From Actinomyces sp. UMB0138 (GTDB lineage Bacteria > Bacillota > Negativicutes > Veillonellales > Veillonellaceae): DNA of 64,000 bases. This document shows, one piece after another, positions 34,010 to 42,986 of the stretch (positions are counted from its first letter, which is position 1; every line of letters starts with the position of its first letter). The stretch lies in assembly GCF_002849225.1 (NCBI RefSeq), contig NZ_PKMC01000002.1, forward strand, positions 1 to 64,000, read 5' to 3'. Both the position numbers and the translations under genes were made by a program. Under the pieces are notes generated by a model, which worked only from the letters and a program-made list of their open reading frames with translations, had not been told where the DNA came from and searched no databases.

Positions 34010-35163
34010 GCGAAACTAAGGGCGTCCTCGACGGCGTCAAAGTGTTGGATCTGTCCCGCGTTCTAGCCGGCCCGTACTGTGCGGCCCAGCTAGCAGATCT
34101 GGGTGCAGATGCGGTGAAGATCGAATCGCCTCGTGGCGACGATGCGCGCGGCCTTGGCCCGTTCAAGGACAAGGAATCGGTGTACTTTGCGATCTTGAAC
34201 CGCAACAAACGGTCGGTCACCATGAACTTGAAGGACGAAGGCGACAAGGCTGCCTTCATGGATCTGGTGCGTGAAGCCGACGTTCTGATCGAAAATTACC
34301 GGCCTGGCGTAACTTCCCGTCTGGGCATCGACTGGGACACCCTCAAAGGGGTAAACCCGAAGCTGATTTACGCTTCCCTGTCCGGGTTCGGCCAGGATGG
34401 CCCGTTCGCCAAGCGCCCTGCCTATGACCTGATCGTGCAGGCCATGACCGGCATCATGGATGCCACCGGGCAAGAGGGCGGCGCGCCGACCCGCGTCGGC
34501 GAATCTCTAGGCGACGTGGTAGCCGGAATGTTCATGGGCTGGTCGGTGTGCGCGGCACTGTTCGACCGCACCCGCACCGACCAGGGCAAGCACATCGACG
34601 TGTCTATGTTCGATTCAATGCTTGCCTTGCAGGTCACCGCCGCTTCGATGCAGGCCGCAACCGGCAAGCTACCTGGCCGCATCGGCAACCGCCACCCCGT
34701 GTCGGTACCGTTCGACACCTACCCCACCAAGGACGGCATGGTTGCTATTGCCGTTGCTAACGACACCCTGTGGGGCCGCCTGGCCACCGTCATGGGCCAC
34801 GAGGACCTGGCCGAGAACCCGGATTACCTGGGCGACCAGAACAGGTCGGACAAGCTGGAGGAACTGACCGAGCTAGTCTCCTCCTGGACCAGGACCCTGA
34901 CCACCGATGAGGCTTTGCAGGCTACAGAAAAGGGCGGCATTCCCGCAGCCCCGATCTGGAACTTGACGCAGGCCCTGGAGTCGGAGCAGGTGCGCTACCG
35001 CAACACCCTGGGCAGCTTCGACCACCCGATCATTGGCTCCACCCAGTACGTGCGCTACCCCGTGCGTTTTGAAACTGAAGAGCCCGATACCGAATTCACC
35101 ACCGCCCCCAGCCCCGCCCTCGGCGAATCTACCGCCGCGGACGTGCTTGAGAGCTGGAAGTAG
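34006..35163 (+). CDS. CaiB/BaiF-type class III CoA-transferase
   Basis: A 385-residue protein. VLDLSRVLAGPYCAAQLADL, GADAVKIESPRGDDAR, FAILNRNKRSVTMNLKD and LIENYRPGV are the standard N-terminal motifs. The predicted catalytic Asp is Asp170 in GESLGDVVAGMF. FDTYPTKDGMVAIAVAND lies in the CoA-binding region. Class III enzymes move CoA between carboxylic acids without free CoA. Here it would activate the imported acid using the CoA thioester of the reduced product, as CaiB does in carnitine metabolism. The start overlaps the permease stop (ATGA). Confidence 0.88.
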   Translation: MSETKGVLDGVKVLDLSRVLAGPYCAAQLADLGADAVKIESPRGDDARGLGPFKDKESVYFAILNRNKRSVTMNLKDEGDKAAFMDLVREADVLIENYRPGVTSRLGIDWDTLKGVNPKLIYASLSGFGQDGPFAKRPAYDLIVQAMTGIMDATGQEGGAPTRVGESLGDVVAGMFMGWSVCAALFDRTRTDQGKHIDVSMFDSMLALQVTAASMQAATGKLPGRIGNRHPVSVPFDTYPTKDGMVAIAVANDTLWGRLATVMGHEDLAENPDYLGDQNRSDKLEELTELVSSWTRTLTTDEALQATEKGGIPAAPIWNLTQALESEQVRYRNTLGSFDHPIIGSTQYVRYPVRFETEEPDTEFTTAPSPALGESTAADVLESWK

Positions 35164-35178
35164 CAAGGAGAGGAAAAC

Positions 35179-35940
35179 ATGAGCGTAGTTGTTGCATACA
35201 AGTTTGCGCCGAACCCGCAGGACGCTTCTGTAAGCGCAGATGGCGCCGTCGACTGGTCGCGCGCCAAAGAGGCAGTAAGCGAATACGATCCGGTTGCTAT
35301 GACCGTTGCCCGCACCATGGCAGACGCCGAGGGCGGCGAACTGGTTGGCATCACCGTCGGCTCCAAGAAGGCCAGCGCAGGCAACGCGGTAAAGACCGCT
35401 CTGGCGCGCGGACTTGACCGGGCCCTGTTGGTTTCGGACGACGAGACCGCCGAGTGGACTTCCACCAAGATTGCTTCTGCTCTGGCAGACCTTACCGGCC
35501 GCGTCGAGGGCGCAACTGCCCTGGTCACCGGTTCGGCCTCTATCGACGAGGGCGCAGGCCTGGTTCCTGCCCTGGTCGCCGGCTACTTGGGGTGGCAGTG
35601 CTTCCTCGAAGTCCGCTCGGCAGAGAAGACTACCGCGGGCTGGAAGCTGGTCCAGGAAGTTCCCGGGGGCACCCGCACTGTCGAGGTCGAAGGCAACATC
35701 GTGGTCTCTATTGCTGCCAATGCCGTAGAGGCGAAGACCCCGGGCATGCGCGACATCTTGGCTGCTGGCAAGAAGCCTTCTGAGGTTCTTGCCGCCTCCG
35801 ATGTGAAGGCAACCGATGTTGTTGCCGAAGTATCTGCCCGTTCCGGTGCCTCCAACCAGGATCGCGCCCACAAGCTGTTCGAGGGCGAGAACGCCGCCAG
35901 CGAGCTTGCTGATGCCCTGCGCGCAGCCGGCCTGAAGTAG
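35179..35940 (+). CDS. fixA: Electron-transfer flavoprotein beta subunit, FixA type
   Basis: A 253-residue protein: MSVVVAYKFAPNPQDASVSA, then a Fix-type beta-subunit body with AKEAVSEYDPVAM and ALARGLDRALLVSDDE. With FixB it forms a flavin heterodimer that passes electrons to FixCX or accepts them for enoyl-CoA reduction. A strong AAGGAGAGG precedes the ATG. It is followed by fixB after 12 bases, in the usual fixABCX order. Confidence 0.88.
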   Translation: MSVVVAYKFAPNPQDASVSADGAVDWSRAKEAVSEYDPVAMTVARTMADAEGGELVGITVGSKKASAGNAVKTALARGLDRALLVSDDETAEWTSTKIASALADLTGRVEGATALVTGSASIDEGAGLVPALVAGYLGWQCFLEVRSAEKTTAGWKLVQEVPGGTRTVEVEGNIVVSIAANAVEAKTPGMRDILAAGKKPSEVLAASDVKATDVVAEVSARSGASNQDRAHKLFEGENAASELADALRAAGLK

Positions 35941-35952
35941 TTAGGACTAATC

Positions 35953-36828
35953 ATGAGCAACACTTTTGTAATTGCAACTAATCCGCAGGTGGCAGCCGTT
36001 TTGGAGGCTGCGGGCAAGACTGGCGACGTGACTGTCGTAGCGGTTGGCACCCCGGCTGGTCCCTTCTCGGATGCCGCCAAGGTAGTCAGCGTCGATTTGG
36101 GCGAGGGCGTCCCCGCCGAAGCAGCAGCGGCCTCCGTGGCGAAGCTGATTGCCGCTGGCGATCCCGGCCTGGTCTTCGCCTCTGACGCTCCCACCGATCG
36201 CGTGCTTGCAGGCGCCGTTGCGGCCGCCCTCGACGCCCCGATCTTCCGTGGCGTCAAGGAGGTTTCCGCAGACTCGGTGACCGTGGCACGCTTCGGTGGC
36301 ATCACCGAGGAAACCCTTCCGACCTCGCAGAAGCTGGTGCTCCTGCTGGACGGCGGCAAGGACGTAGCCGGAAGCGGGGCCCAGGCAGAAGCGGCGGAAG
36401 CCGAGCTGTCCCCCGCCAAGGTAGTGGCTGAAGAAACCGGCGCTGGCACCCAGGTAAATCTGGGCGCGGCAGGCAAGATTGTTGCCTGTGGGCGCGGCTT
36501 CAAGAAGGAAGAAGATCTGCAGCTGGCACGCGACCTGGCTGCGGCGGTAGGCGCGGAAGTAGCCTGCTCGCGTCCTCTAGCCGAGGGCGCCGACTGGTTC
36601 GATCGCGACCTGTACGTAGGCGTTTCGGGCGCCAAGGTGGCACCCGACTTCTACTTCGCCCTGGGCATTTCCGGGCAGCTACAGCACACCGCTGGCATGC
36701 AGGATTCGAAGACGGTCGTCGCGATCAACTCTGACGAGAACGCGCCGATCTTCAAACTGGCAGATTACGGCATTGTTGGCGACCTGTACGAGGTGCTGCC
36801 CGCACTGACCGAAGCACTCTCTAAGTAA
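35953..36828 (+). CDS. fixB: Electron-transfer flavoprotein alpha subunit, FixB type
   Basis: A 291-residue protein. The C-terminal FAD-binding domain is intact: VACSRPLAEGADWF, YVGVSGAKVAPDFYFALGIS, QLQHTAGMQDSKTVVAINSD and APIFKLADYGIVGDLYEVLP. The N-terminal part pairs with the beta subunit. The stop TAA is immediately followed by the ATG of fixC, so expression is coupled. The protein is slightly shorter than typical FixB proteins but no motif is missing. Confidence 0.9.
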   Translation: MSNTFVIATNPQVAAVLEAAGKTGDVTVVAVGTPAGPFSDAAKVVSVDLGEGVPAEAAAASVAKLIAAGDPGLVFASDAPTDRVLAGAVAAALDAPIFRGVKEVSADSVTVARFGGITEETLPTSQKLVLLLDGGKDVAGSGAQAEAAEAELSPAKVVAEETGAGTQVNLGAAGKIVACGRGFKKEEDLQLARDLAAAVGAEVACSRPLAEGADWFDRDLYVGVSGAKVAPDFYFALGISGQLQHTAGMQDSKTVVAINSDENAPIFKLADYGIVGDLYEVLPALTEALSK

Positions 36829-38136
36829 ATGGAAGACGGGGTCATGAACGACGTAGATTTTGAAGTAATCGTTGTTGGGGCTGGCATCGCTGGCATGACT
36901 TGTGCCTACCTGCTGGCACAGCAGGGACACGAAGTACTGCTTGTAGAACGCGGCACCGAACCGGGCACAAAGAACCTGTCCGGGGGCGTGTTCTACTGCA
37001 AGATTATGCAGGATATTTTCCCTGATTTTCTTGAGCAGGCGCCATACGAACGCAAGATTGCCCGCAACATCTTGTCGTTCATGACCCCCACTGCCGCCAC
37101 GAACGTCGACTACTGGGACGGTCGCCTGGGTGAGGATTCGACCGCCGTCACTGTGCTGCGCGCAAAGTTCGACCCGTGGCTGGCCGAGAAGTGTGAAGAG
37201 GCCGGCGTGGTGATCATGCCCGGCATCAAGGTTGAAGAGCTGCTGCGCGAGGGCGACAAGATTGTTGGCATTAGCGCTGGCGGTGAAGAGCTGCACGCCC
37301 ACGTGGTTGTTGCGGCCGACGGGGTCAACTCGTTCTTGGCCCAGAAAGCGGGCATCCGGGAAAAGGAGCCCACCGAGAACCTGGCCGTGGGCGTAAAGTC
37401 CGTGATCAAACTTGGCGAGGCCGAAGTGTCCAAACGCTTTGGGGTGCGCGACGGCGACGGCCTCGCCTACGCCATGGTTGGCGACTGCACTCAGGGCGTC
37501 GCCGGGGGCGGGTTCTTCTACACGAACACTGACTCGGTGTCTATCGGCGTGGTGCTGCGCCTGGACGACCTGGTAAAGAAGGGTAAGTCGTCCTCTGAGA
37601 TTCACGACCACTTCCTGACCCACCCGGCCGTAAGCCAGTACCTTGAGGGCGGCGAGCTGATTGAATACGGCTGCCACCTGATTGCCGAGGGCGGGCAGAA
37701 GATGCAGCACGACCTAGTGCGCGACGGCCTCGTGATCGTTGGGGACGCAGCCGGTTTCACGCTAAACACGGGCTTCACCGTACGCGGCATGGATCTGGCG
37801 GCCGGATCTGGCAAAGCAGCAGCACAGGCCATCGACAAGGCCCTTGCTGCCGGCAACTTCAGCCAGGAGCAGCTGGAAGAATACACGCGCCTGGTAGACG
37901 AGTCGTTCGTGGGCAAGGACATGGCCACCTACTCGAAGGCCCCAAAGTTCCTTGAAAACCCTGAAATGTACGGCGACATGGGCGAACTGGTCTCGAACGT
38001 ACTGCACGGCATCTACAACCTAGACCTGTCCCCGCGCAAGAAGCTCTTGCCCACCGCCCTGGGCGCATTCAAGAAGTCGAAAATAGGCGCACTCCGCCTA
38101 GCAAAAATCGCTTTCGAAGCAGTGAGGTCCCTATAA
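36829..38136 (+). CDS. fixC: FixC-type FAD-dependent oxidoreductase
   Basis: A 435-residue flavoprotein related to electron-transfer flavoprotein:quinone oxidoreductase. FEVIVVGAGIAGMTCAYLLA is the dinucleotide-binding motif, GTKNLSGGVFYCKIMQDIFP is typical of FixC, and LVIVGDAAGFTLNTGFTVRG the second FAD motif. It links the FixAB flavoprotein to FixX. Two starts are possible: the ATG at 36829, directly abutting the fixB stop, and an ATG at 36844. The latter matches the normal FixC N-terminus more closely. Confidence 0.9.
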   Translation: MEDGVMNDVDFEVIVVGAGIAGMTCAYLLAQQGHEVLLVERGTEPGTKNLSGGVFYCKIMQDIFPDFLEQAPYERKIARNILSFMTPTAATNVDYWDGRLGEDSTAVTVLRAKFDPWLAEKCEEAGVVIMPGIKVEELLREGDKIVGISAGGEELHAHVVVAADGVNSFLAQKAGIREKEPTENLAVGVKSVIKLGEAEVSKRFGVRDGDGLAYAMVGDCTQGVAGGGFFYTNTDSVSIGVVLRLDDLVKKGKSSSEIHDHFLTHPAVSQYLEGGELIEYGCHLIAEGGQKMQHDLVRDGLVIVGDAAGFTLNTGFTVRGMDLAAGSGKAAAQAIDKALAAGNFSQEQLEEYTRLVDESFVGKDMATYSKAPKFLENPEMYGDMGELVSNVLHGIYNLDLSPRKKLLPTALGAFKKSKIGALRLAKIAFEAVRSL

Positions 38137-38138
38137 AA

Positions 38139-38435
38139 ATGGCAGCACTAAAACTAGGCACAGTTACCGAACGACTAGCCAAGAACTCCTACGAGGTAGA
38201 CGAGGGCAACTCCCACATTGAGGTCAATCAGGAAGCGGCCAAACGCACTGGTTTCGGCAAAGTGTTAGAGCGTGTTTGCCCAGCCCACGTGTACACAGCA
38301 AATGAAGACGGCAGCGTCGACGTGGAATACGCCGCCTGCCTTGAGTGCGGTACCTGCCTGGCAGTTGCCCCGCGGGAAGTGTTGCACTGGGTCTACCCCG
38401 AGGGCGCAATGGGCATCTCTTTCCGCGAAGGTTAG
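38139..38435 (+). CDS. fixX: FixX ferredoxin-like protein
   Basis: A 98-residue protein. RVCPAHVYTANEDGSVDVEY is followed by CLECGTCLAVAPRE and the conserved WVYPEGAMGISFREG tail. The four cysteines (one in VCP, three in CLECGTC) match FixX and should hold a single cluster. It starts two bases after the fixC stop and completes the FixABCX set, consistent with bifurcating or membrane-linked electron flow to the acyl-CoA dehydrogenase. Confidence 0.9.
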   Translation: MAALKLGTVTERLAKNSYEVDEGNSHIEVNQEAAKRTGFGKVLERVCPAHVYTANEDGSVDVEYAACLECGTCLAVAPREVLHWVYPEGAMGISFREG

Positions 38436-38484
38436 CGGAAAACTGCAATAGTAGATACACGCTAAATGTTGGAAGGGGGAGGCC

Positions 38485-39267
38485 GTGGCAACAAGTAACT
38501 CTGCTGCTAATGTGTTGCGCATCCTGAATTCGCTAGCGGGACACATCAAGCCACTGACCGCTGCGTCTTTGGCTCGCGAGCTATCCATGTCGCGGTCCAC
38601 CACCTACCGCATACTGGGCACGTTGGTCGAGTTCGGCTACGTGTCCCATGACCAGGAGACCGGCCGGTTTTCACTAGGCGTGCGCGCCTACGAACTGGCC
38701 TGGGCGTACCAGCGGCAGGAACCACTGCGGCGAATAGCCCTAACCGTGGTTGAGCACATCGTCGATCAGGTTCATCAAAGCGCGCACTTCGCTGTTCTTA
38801 GCGGCAAAGACGTCATCTACGTGGTAGAACAGCGCGGCTCAATGGGCCTGTCGCTAGTTACCGACGTCGGGGTGCGCCTGCCTGCCGAACTGACCGCGTC
38901 CGGGCAGGCCATGCTGGCGCAGCTGAGCGACAAGCAGGTATCCGCCCTCTACCCTTCTAACCGGTATTTGGCCGACCGCACTGGTTCCGGCCCAAAAACT
39001 GTGGTTGAGTTGCAGGAAATCCTGGCGCAAACCCGTGCCCGCGGATGGGCCCAGGAAGTAGAGAACATTACTCCCGGGTGGTCTACGGTAGCCGTTGCCG
39101 TGCTAGACAATTCTGGCTATCCCATCGGGTCGCTAGCAATGACCTACCATTCGACCGATCTACCTGAAGACAGGTTGCTGCCGCTGATTAGCAAACTCAA
39201 GCAGGCCGCTGCCGCCATTGGCTACCGTGCCGGCGCTGAGCACCAGGCTCACTTCCACGGAGCATAA
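38485..39267 (+). CDS. IclR-family transcriptional regulator
   Basis: A 260-residue protein starting at a GTG with GGAAGGGGGAGG upstream. The N-terminal winged helix (VLRILNSLAGHIKPLTAASL, then ARELSMSRSTTYRILGTLVE) is followed by the IclR effector domain (VDQVHQSAHFAVLSGKDVIY, LPAELTASGQAMLAQ, GWAQEVENITPGWSTVAVAV). It lies 49 bases after fixX and is probably the pathway-specific regulator of the CoA-reduction operon, sensing the imported acid or a derivative. That role is inference. Confidence 0.86.
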   Translation: MATSNSAANVLRILNSLAGHIKPLTAASLARELSMSRSTTYRILGTLVEFGYVSHDQETGRFSLGVRAYELAWAYQRQEPLRRIALTVVEHIVDQVHQSAHFAVLSGKDVIYVVEQRGSMGLSLVTDVGVRLPAELTASGQAMLAQLSDKQVSALYPSNRYLADRTGSGPKTVVELQEILAQTRARGWAQEVENITPGWSTVAVAVLDNSGYPIGSLAMTYHSTDLPEDRLLPLISKLKQAAAAIGYRAGAEHQAHFHGA

Positions 39268-39387
39268 CTATCCCCGCACCGAGAGCACACCAGTTTGCCC
39301 AGGGCACACTGAACAGTTCGCATTTCGGTGAGCTTTCAGCAATCCACTGTGCTTTCGACAGCCCGATGCGCTTTGGCCATTGCATAA

Positions 39388-39424
39388 AGAGGCCGCGCAC
39401 CCAACTTGTGACTGCGCGGCCTCT
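39388..39424. terminator. Bidirectional hairpin between convergent iclR-type gene and putA
   Basis: A perfect 12-base-pair stem (39388-39399 with 39413-39424; AGAGGCCGCGCA and its complement) and 13-base loop lie 14 bases beyond the putA stop and about 120 bases beyond the IclR-type gene. Confidence 0.8.
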
Positions 39425-39437
39425 GCAACCACTCAAA

Positions 39438-42400
39438 TTAGATTTCTACCCGATCCCCCAGCGGCGTGGGATTACCGAAGCGGTGGTTGGTAAACGACAC
39501 GGCTTGCTCGTGGACGAACGGAAGTAGTTCCACGCGACCGCTAACCGTAACCGGTTGCGACCAGATTGCCACGTCGGCCACCAATTCCTTGGGTAGGGTA
39601 GCAGCCACCTGCGTCGGGTCTCCGCCTAGCATCCGCAGTCGAGCGTCGTACCCGGCTTCCTTCGCCCAACCGGGAACGCCCTCAAGGAAAGCCTCCTTGC
39701 TTTCGAGGACGAAGGGAACATGCTGGCGGCGTAAGAATTCGCGCACCTGCGCAGGAAGCTCTGCAGCCGATACGCTCACCTGTGAGCCTGCCGCCAGTCC
39801 GGCCGCGACCACGCCAAGTAGCTGCCAAGGCTTCTCGCCCTGGGCAAGGCGTACTAGGACGGGCACGGCCTCGTAGCGCAGCACGTTGCGTTCCACCCCA
39901 AGGGCAGATGGGTCGTGGCCGACACCAAATTCCTTTTCGCCCCACTCTTGCGCGGAAACTGCCAGGGCCTGCACGTACTGTCCGCCCTGGTCCAAAGTGG
40001 TAGCACTTTGGTAGGCGTCCGCCAAAGCCGGGTTAGAGAGCGAACGTCCAGTGATCTGGGAGGCGTCAACGTCTGTGCGTTCCCAATTGCCGAGGCCGAA
40101 CAGGTAGGACGGCCCACCTGCTTTAGTGCCAGCCCCAACGGCAGAGCGCTTCCACCCGCCGAAGGGCTGGCGGCGCACAATCGCTCCGGTAATTCCCCTG
40201 TTTACATACACGTTGCCGGCGCGCACATGGTCTAGCCAGTAGTTAATTTCGTCAGCATCCAGGCTGTGGATGCCTGCCGTCAGGCCAAATTCGGTGGCGT
40301 TTTGCAGTTTGACCGCCTGCTCCAGGGTGTCGGCCCGCATGACCCCCAGGATCGGCCCGAAGTATTCGGTCAGGTGGTATTCGCTGCCCGGTTGCACGTT
40401 GGCGCGCACGCCCGGGCTCCACAATTTGCCCGACTCGTCTAGCTGACGCGGGGTAACGGCCCAGTGTTCGCCCTGTCCCAACGTGGTGAGGCCGCGCAGC
40501 AGCTTGCCCGATGCGGGAGAAACCAGCGGCCCCATCTGCGTGTCTAGCTGCCAGGGGTAGCCCACCTTCAGAGACTCGACCGCGTCGACTAGCTGGTCGT
40601 GGAAGCGCCGCGAGCGCCCGACCGACCCGACCAGGATCACGGTCGAGCATGCGGAACATTTCTGTCCGGCATGCCCGAAGGCGGAGTTGACTACGTCGCG
40701 CACCGCCAGGTCCAGGTCGGCGTGCGGGGTAACAATAATGGAGTCCTTGCCGGAGGTTTCGGCTAGCACCTGCAGGCCGGGACGCCAGGACTTGAACAGC
40801 CTGGCGGTGTCGATAGAACCGGTCAGGATTACGCGTTCTACCAGTGGGTTTTCGATGAGGGCGCGGCCCAGCTCGCCCTCGGATAGGTCCACTAGTTTCA
40901 GCACGTCGCGAGGAACGCCCGCGTCCCACATTGCCTGCGCCAGCATGGCTCCCGTGCGGCGGGCTTCGCGGGCGGGCTTGAAGACAACGCCGGCCCCGGA
41001 AGCGAGGGCGGCCAATACGCCGCCGGTGGGGATTGCCATGGGGAAGTTCCAGGGCGGGGTTACCGCAATAACCTTCGCGGGGGTGAACTTCGCGCCGGGC
41101 AGGGAATGCAGCGTGTTGGCCTGCTCTGCGTAGTAGTGGGCAAAGTCGGCGGCCTCAGAAACTTCCACGTCGCCCTGGTCAATGGTTTTGCCTGCCTCGG
41201 AGCCGGCTACCTCGATCAGTTCGCCGCGGCGTTTAGACAGCAGCACGCCAACCTGGTGCAGGATGTCCACGCGTTCTTGTAGCGGACGGGCTGCCCATTC
41301 CTTGCCGCCGCGGGCCGCTTCTTCGACGATCTTCTGCAGCTGGTCTTCAGAGGTTACTGCTGCTTCCTCGATGACCAGGCATCCCTTTTCGCTATCTTTC
41401 ATGGAGTCGGCGATCTGGCGCGCCCACTGCAGGTTGGCTGGCAGGGACGGGTCTGAATCTGGCGTGTTCTGGAATTGCCAGTTGCCCGCTTCGTCGGTGA
41501 CGATCGCCTTGATCTCGGCTTCGCCCTCTTCTAGGCGATTCTGTTTGCGGGCAGGGCCTACCGGGTCGTCAAAAGCATGGGAGAGGGCGGCGCTGAAGCG
41601 GTCTTGTTCGCGCTGCAGCAGGGCCTCGTTTTGGTCCAGTTCGAAAATGGAAGACATGAAGTTGGACGGCAGCGAGTTCTCTTCTAGCCTGCGCACCAGG
41701 TAGGCGATCGCCACATCGTATTCCTCCGGGTTGACGATGGGCACGTAGAAGAGCAGGTGGCCGACGTCCTCGGTTACGGCAGCTGCCTGCTGGGTTGCCA
41801 TGCCCGCCAGCATTTCGAATTCGATCCCGTCGGTGTGTAAGATGCCGCGCTTCTTGGCCAGCTCGTAGGCAAATCCCACAGTAAACAGGTTCATGCCGGC
41901 CACGCCGATAGTCACGTTCTTCGTGTGTTCGGGGCGCAGCGCCCAATCGAGGACGCGGATGTAGTTCGCGTCTGTCGTTTCTTTGTTCGGTTGGGTCACC
42001 ATGTCCCACCCATGCACGGTTGCTTCCACGCGCTCCATGGAAAGGTTGGCACCCTTTACGACTCGCACCTTAATTGGTGAGCCACCATTCTGGACGCGCT
42101 GTGCCGCCCAAGCCTGCAGATCCTGCATGGCAGGAAGCGAATCCGGCAGGTATGCCTGCAGCACGATCCCAGCCTTCAAGTCCTTGAATTCCTCGCGGTC
42201 AAGGATCTTCTTGAACACGTCGATGGTCAGGTGCAGGTCGTGGTATTCTTCCATGTCCAAGTTGATGAACTTCTTTGGGGAATAGCTGTTTGCCTTGCGG
42301 TATAGCGGCATCAGAGCTTCAACCGCGTAGTCTACGGCCTGTTGGTAGGCCCACGGGTTGTGCGGGCCGATTACGGCGGACACCTTCATGGACACGTAAT

Positions 42401-42920
42401 CCACGTCCTCGCGTTCCAGCAGCCCCATGGTGTCGCGCAACCGCTTTTCAGCTTCCTTGTCGCCAAGGACGGCCTCGCCTAGCAGATTCATGTTCAACCG
42501 GGCGCCGCGCGCCTTCAGGCGAGCAATCGACTTTGTCAGCCCAGTACCTTTAGCATCTAGGACCAGGTCCCCTACCAAAGCCTCAAATACTTTGCGGGCC
42601 GTGGGAACTGCCACCTCGGGAACTAGCGGAGCGAGCTTGCCGCCCACCGCCAGTGGCCCCTTCAGGTAAGCCGGCAAGAACTGTGGATCCTGGTCCGCCA
42701 AGACGCGAATCTGCTGGGCGGCGATCTTCTCGTCCTCGGGCCTGATCACGTTGTCTACGAACCCGACTGTGAAGTCCAGCCCCTTCGGGTCGCGCAGCAC
42801 TTCACTAAGGAGCTGCCCTGCCCGATCAACCGGGTATTTCTTGGACCGTTCGAGCCAGGATTTTGCTCGCTTTTTCGCGAGTTCCCCAATTTCGGCGTAG
42901 TCAACCTCTACGTTGGACAT
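39438..42920 (-). CDS. putA: Bifunctional proline dehydrogenase / L-glutamate gamma-semialdehyde dehydrogenase
   Basis: A 1160-residue fusion. The proline dehydrogenase barrel spans about residues 120-440, with YVSMKVSAVIGPHNPWAYQ, INLDMEEYHDLHLTIDVFKK, VRVVKGANLSMERV and a C-terminal RRLEENSLPSNFMSS. The aldehyde dehydrogenase spans about 530-990: VTPPWNFPMAIPTGGVLAAL, VLAETSGKDSIIV with the general-base Glu, GQKCSACST with the catalytic Cys, and QPFGGWKRSAVGAGTKAGGP. A further 150-residue C-terminal domain follows. Together they oxidise proline to glutamate. No N-terminal DNA-binding domain is present. The ATG at 42920 was preferred over one 21 bases upstream because of GGGAAAGG before it. 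putP lies 66 bases upstream in the same direction. Confidence 0.93.
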   Translation of the reverse strand: MSNVEVDYAEIGELAKKRAKSWLERSKKYPVDRAGQLLSEVLRDPKGLDFTVGFVDNVIRPEDEKIAAQQIRVLADQDPQFLPAYLKGPLAVGGKLAPLVPEVAVPTARKVFEALVGDLVLDAKGTGLTKSIARLKARGARLNMNLLGEAVLGDKEAEKRLRDTMGLLEREDVDYVSMKVSAVIGPHNPWAYQQAVDYAVEALMPLYRKANSYSPKKFINLDMEEYHDLHLTIDVFKKILDREEFKDLKAGIVLQAYLPDSLPAMQDLQAWAAQRVQNGGSPIKVRVVKGANLSMERVEATVHGWDMVTQPNKETTDANYIRVLDWALRPEHTKNVTIGVAGMNLFTVGFAYELAKKRGILHTDGIEFEMLAGMATQQAAAVTEDVGHLLFYVPIVNPEEYDVAIAYLVRRLEENSLPSNFMSSIFELDQNEALLQREQDRFSAALSHAFDDPVGPARKQNRLEEGEAEIKAIVTDEAGNWQFQNTPDSDPSLPANLQWARQIADSMKDSEKGCLVIEEAAVTSEDQLQKIVEEAARGGKEWAARPLQERVDILHQVGVLLSKRRGELIEVAGSEAGKTIDQGDVEVSEAADFAHYYAEQANTLHSLPGAKFTPAKVIAVTPPWNFPMAIPTGGVLAALASGAGVVFKPAREARRTGAMLAQAMWDAGVPRDVLKLVDLSEGELGRALIENPLVERVILTGSIDTARLFKSWRPGLQVLAETSGKDSIIVTPHADLDLAVRDVVNSAFGHAGQKCSACSTVILVGSVGRSRRFHDQLVDAVESLKVGYPWQLDTQMGPLVSPASGKLLRGLTTLGQGEHWAVTPRQLDESGKLWSPGVRANVQPGSEYHLTEYFGPILGVMRADTLEQAVKLQNATEFGLTAGIHSLDADEINYWLDHVRAGNVYVNRGITGAIVRRQPFGGWKRSAVGAGTKAGGPSYLFGLGNWERTDVDASQITGRSLSNPALADAYQSATTLDQGGQYVQALAVSAQEWGEKEFGVGHDPSALGVERNVLRYEAVPVLVRLAQGEKPWQLLGVVAAGLAAGSQVSVSAAELPAQVREFLRRQHVPFVLESKEAFLEGVPGWAKEAGYDARLRMLGGDPTQVAATLPKELVADVAIWSQPVTVSGRVELLPFVHEQAVSFTNHRFGNPTPLGDRVEI

Positions 42921-42986
42921 CTTTGACCTTTCCCGTTGCAACTGCTGGCATCCTTGCCATTTACGAAGCTCTATTAGCCTACCTGT

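Noticed and set aside
31378..39267. Carnitine (cai) operon proper
   Set aside because: There is no BCCT carrier, CaiC ligase or CaiD hydratase, and the permease is clearly NCS1, so carnitine is not supported as substrate.
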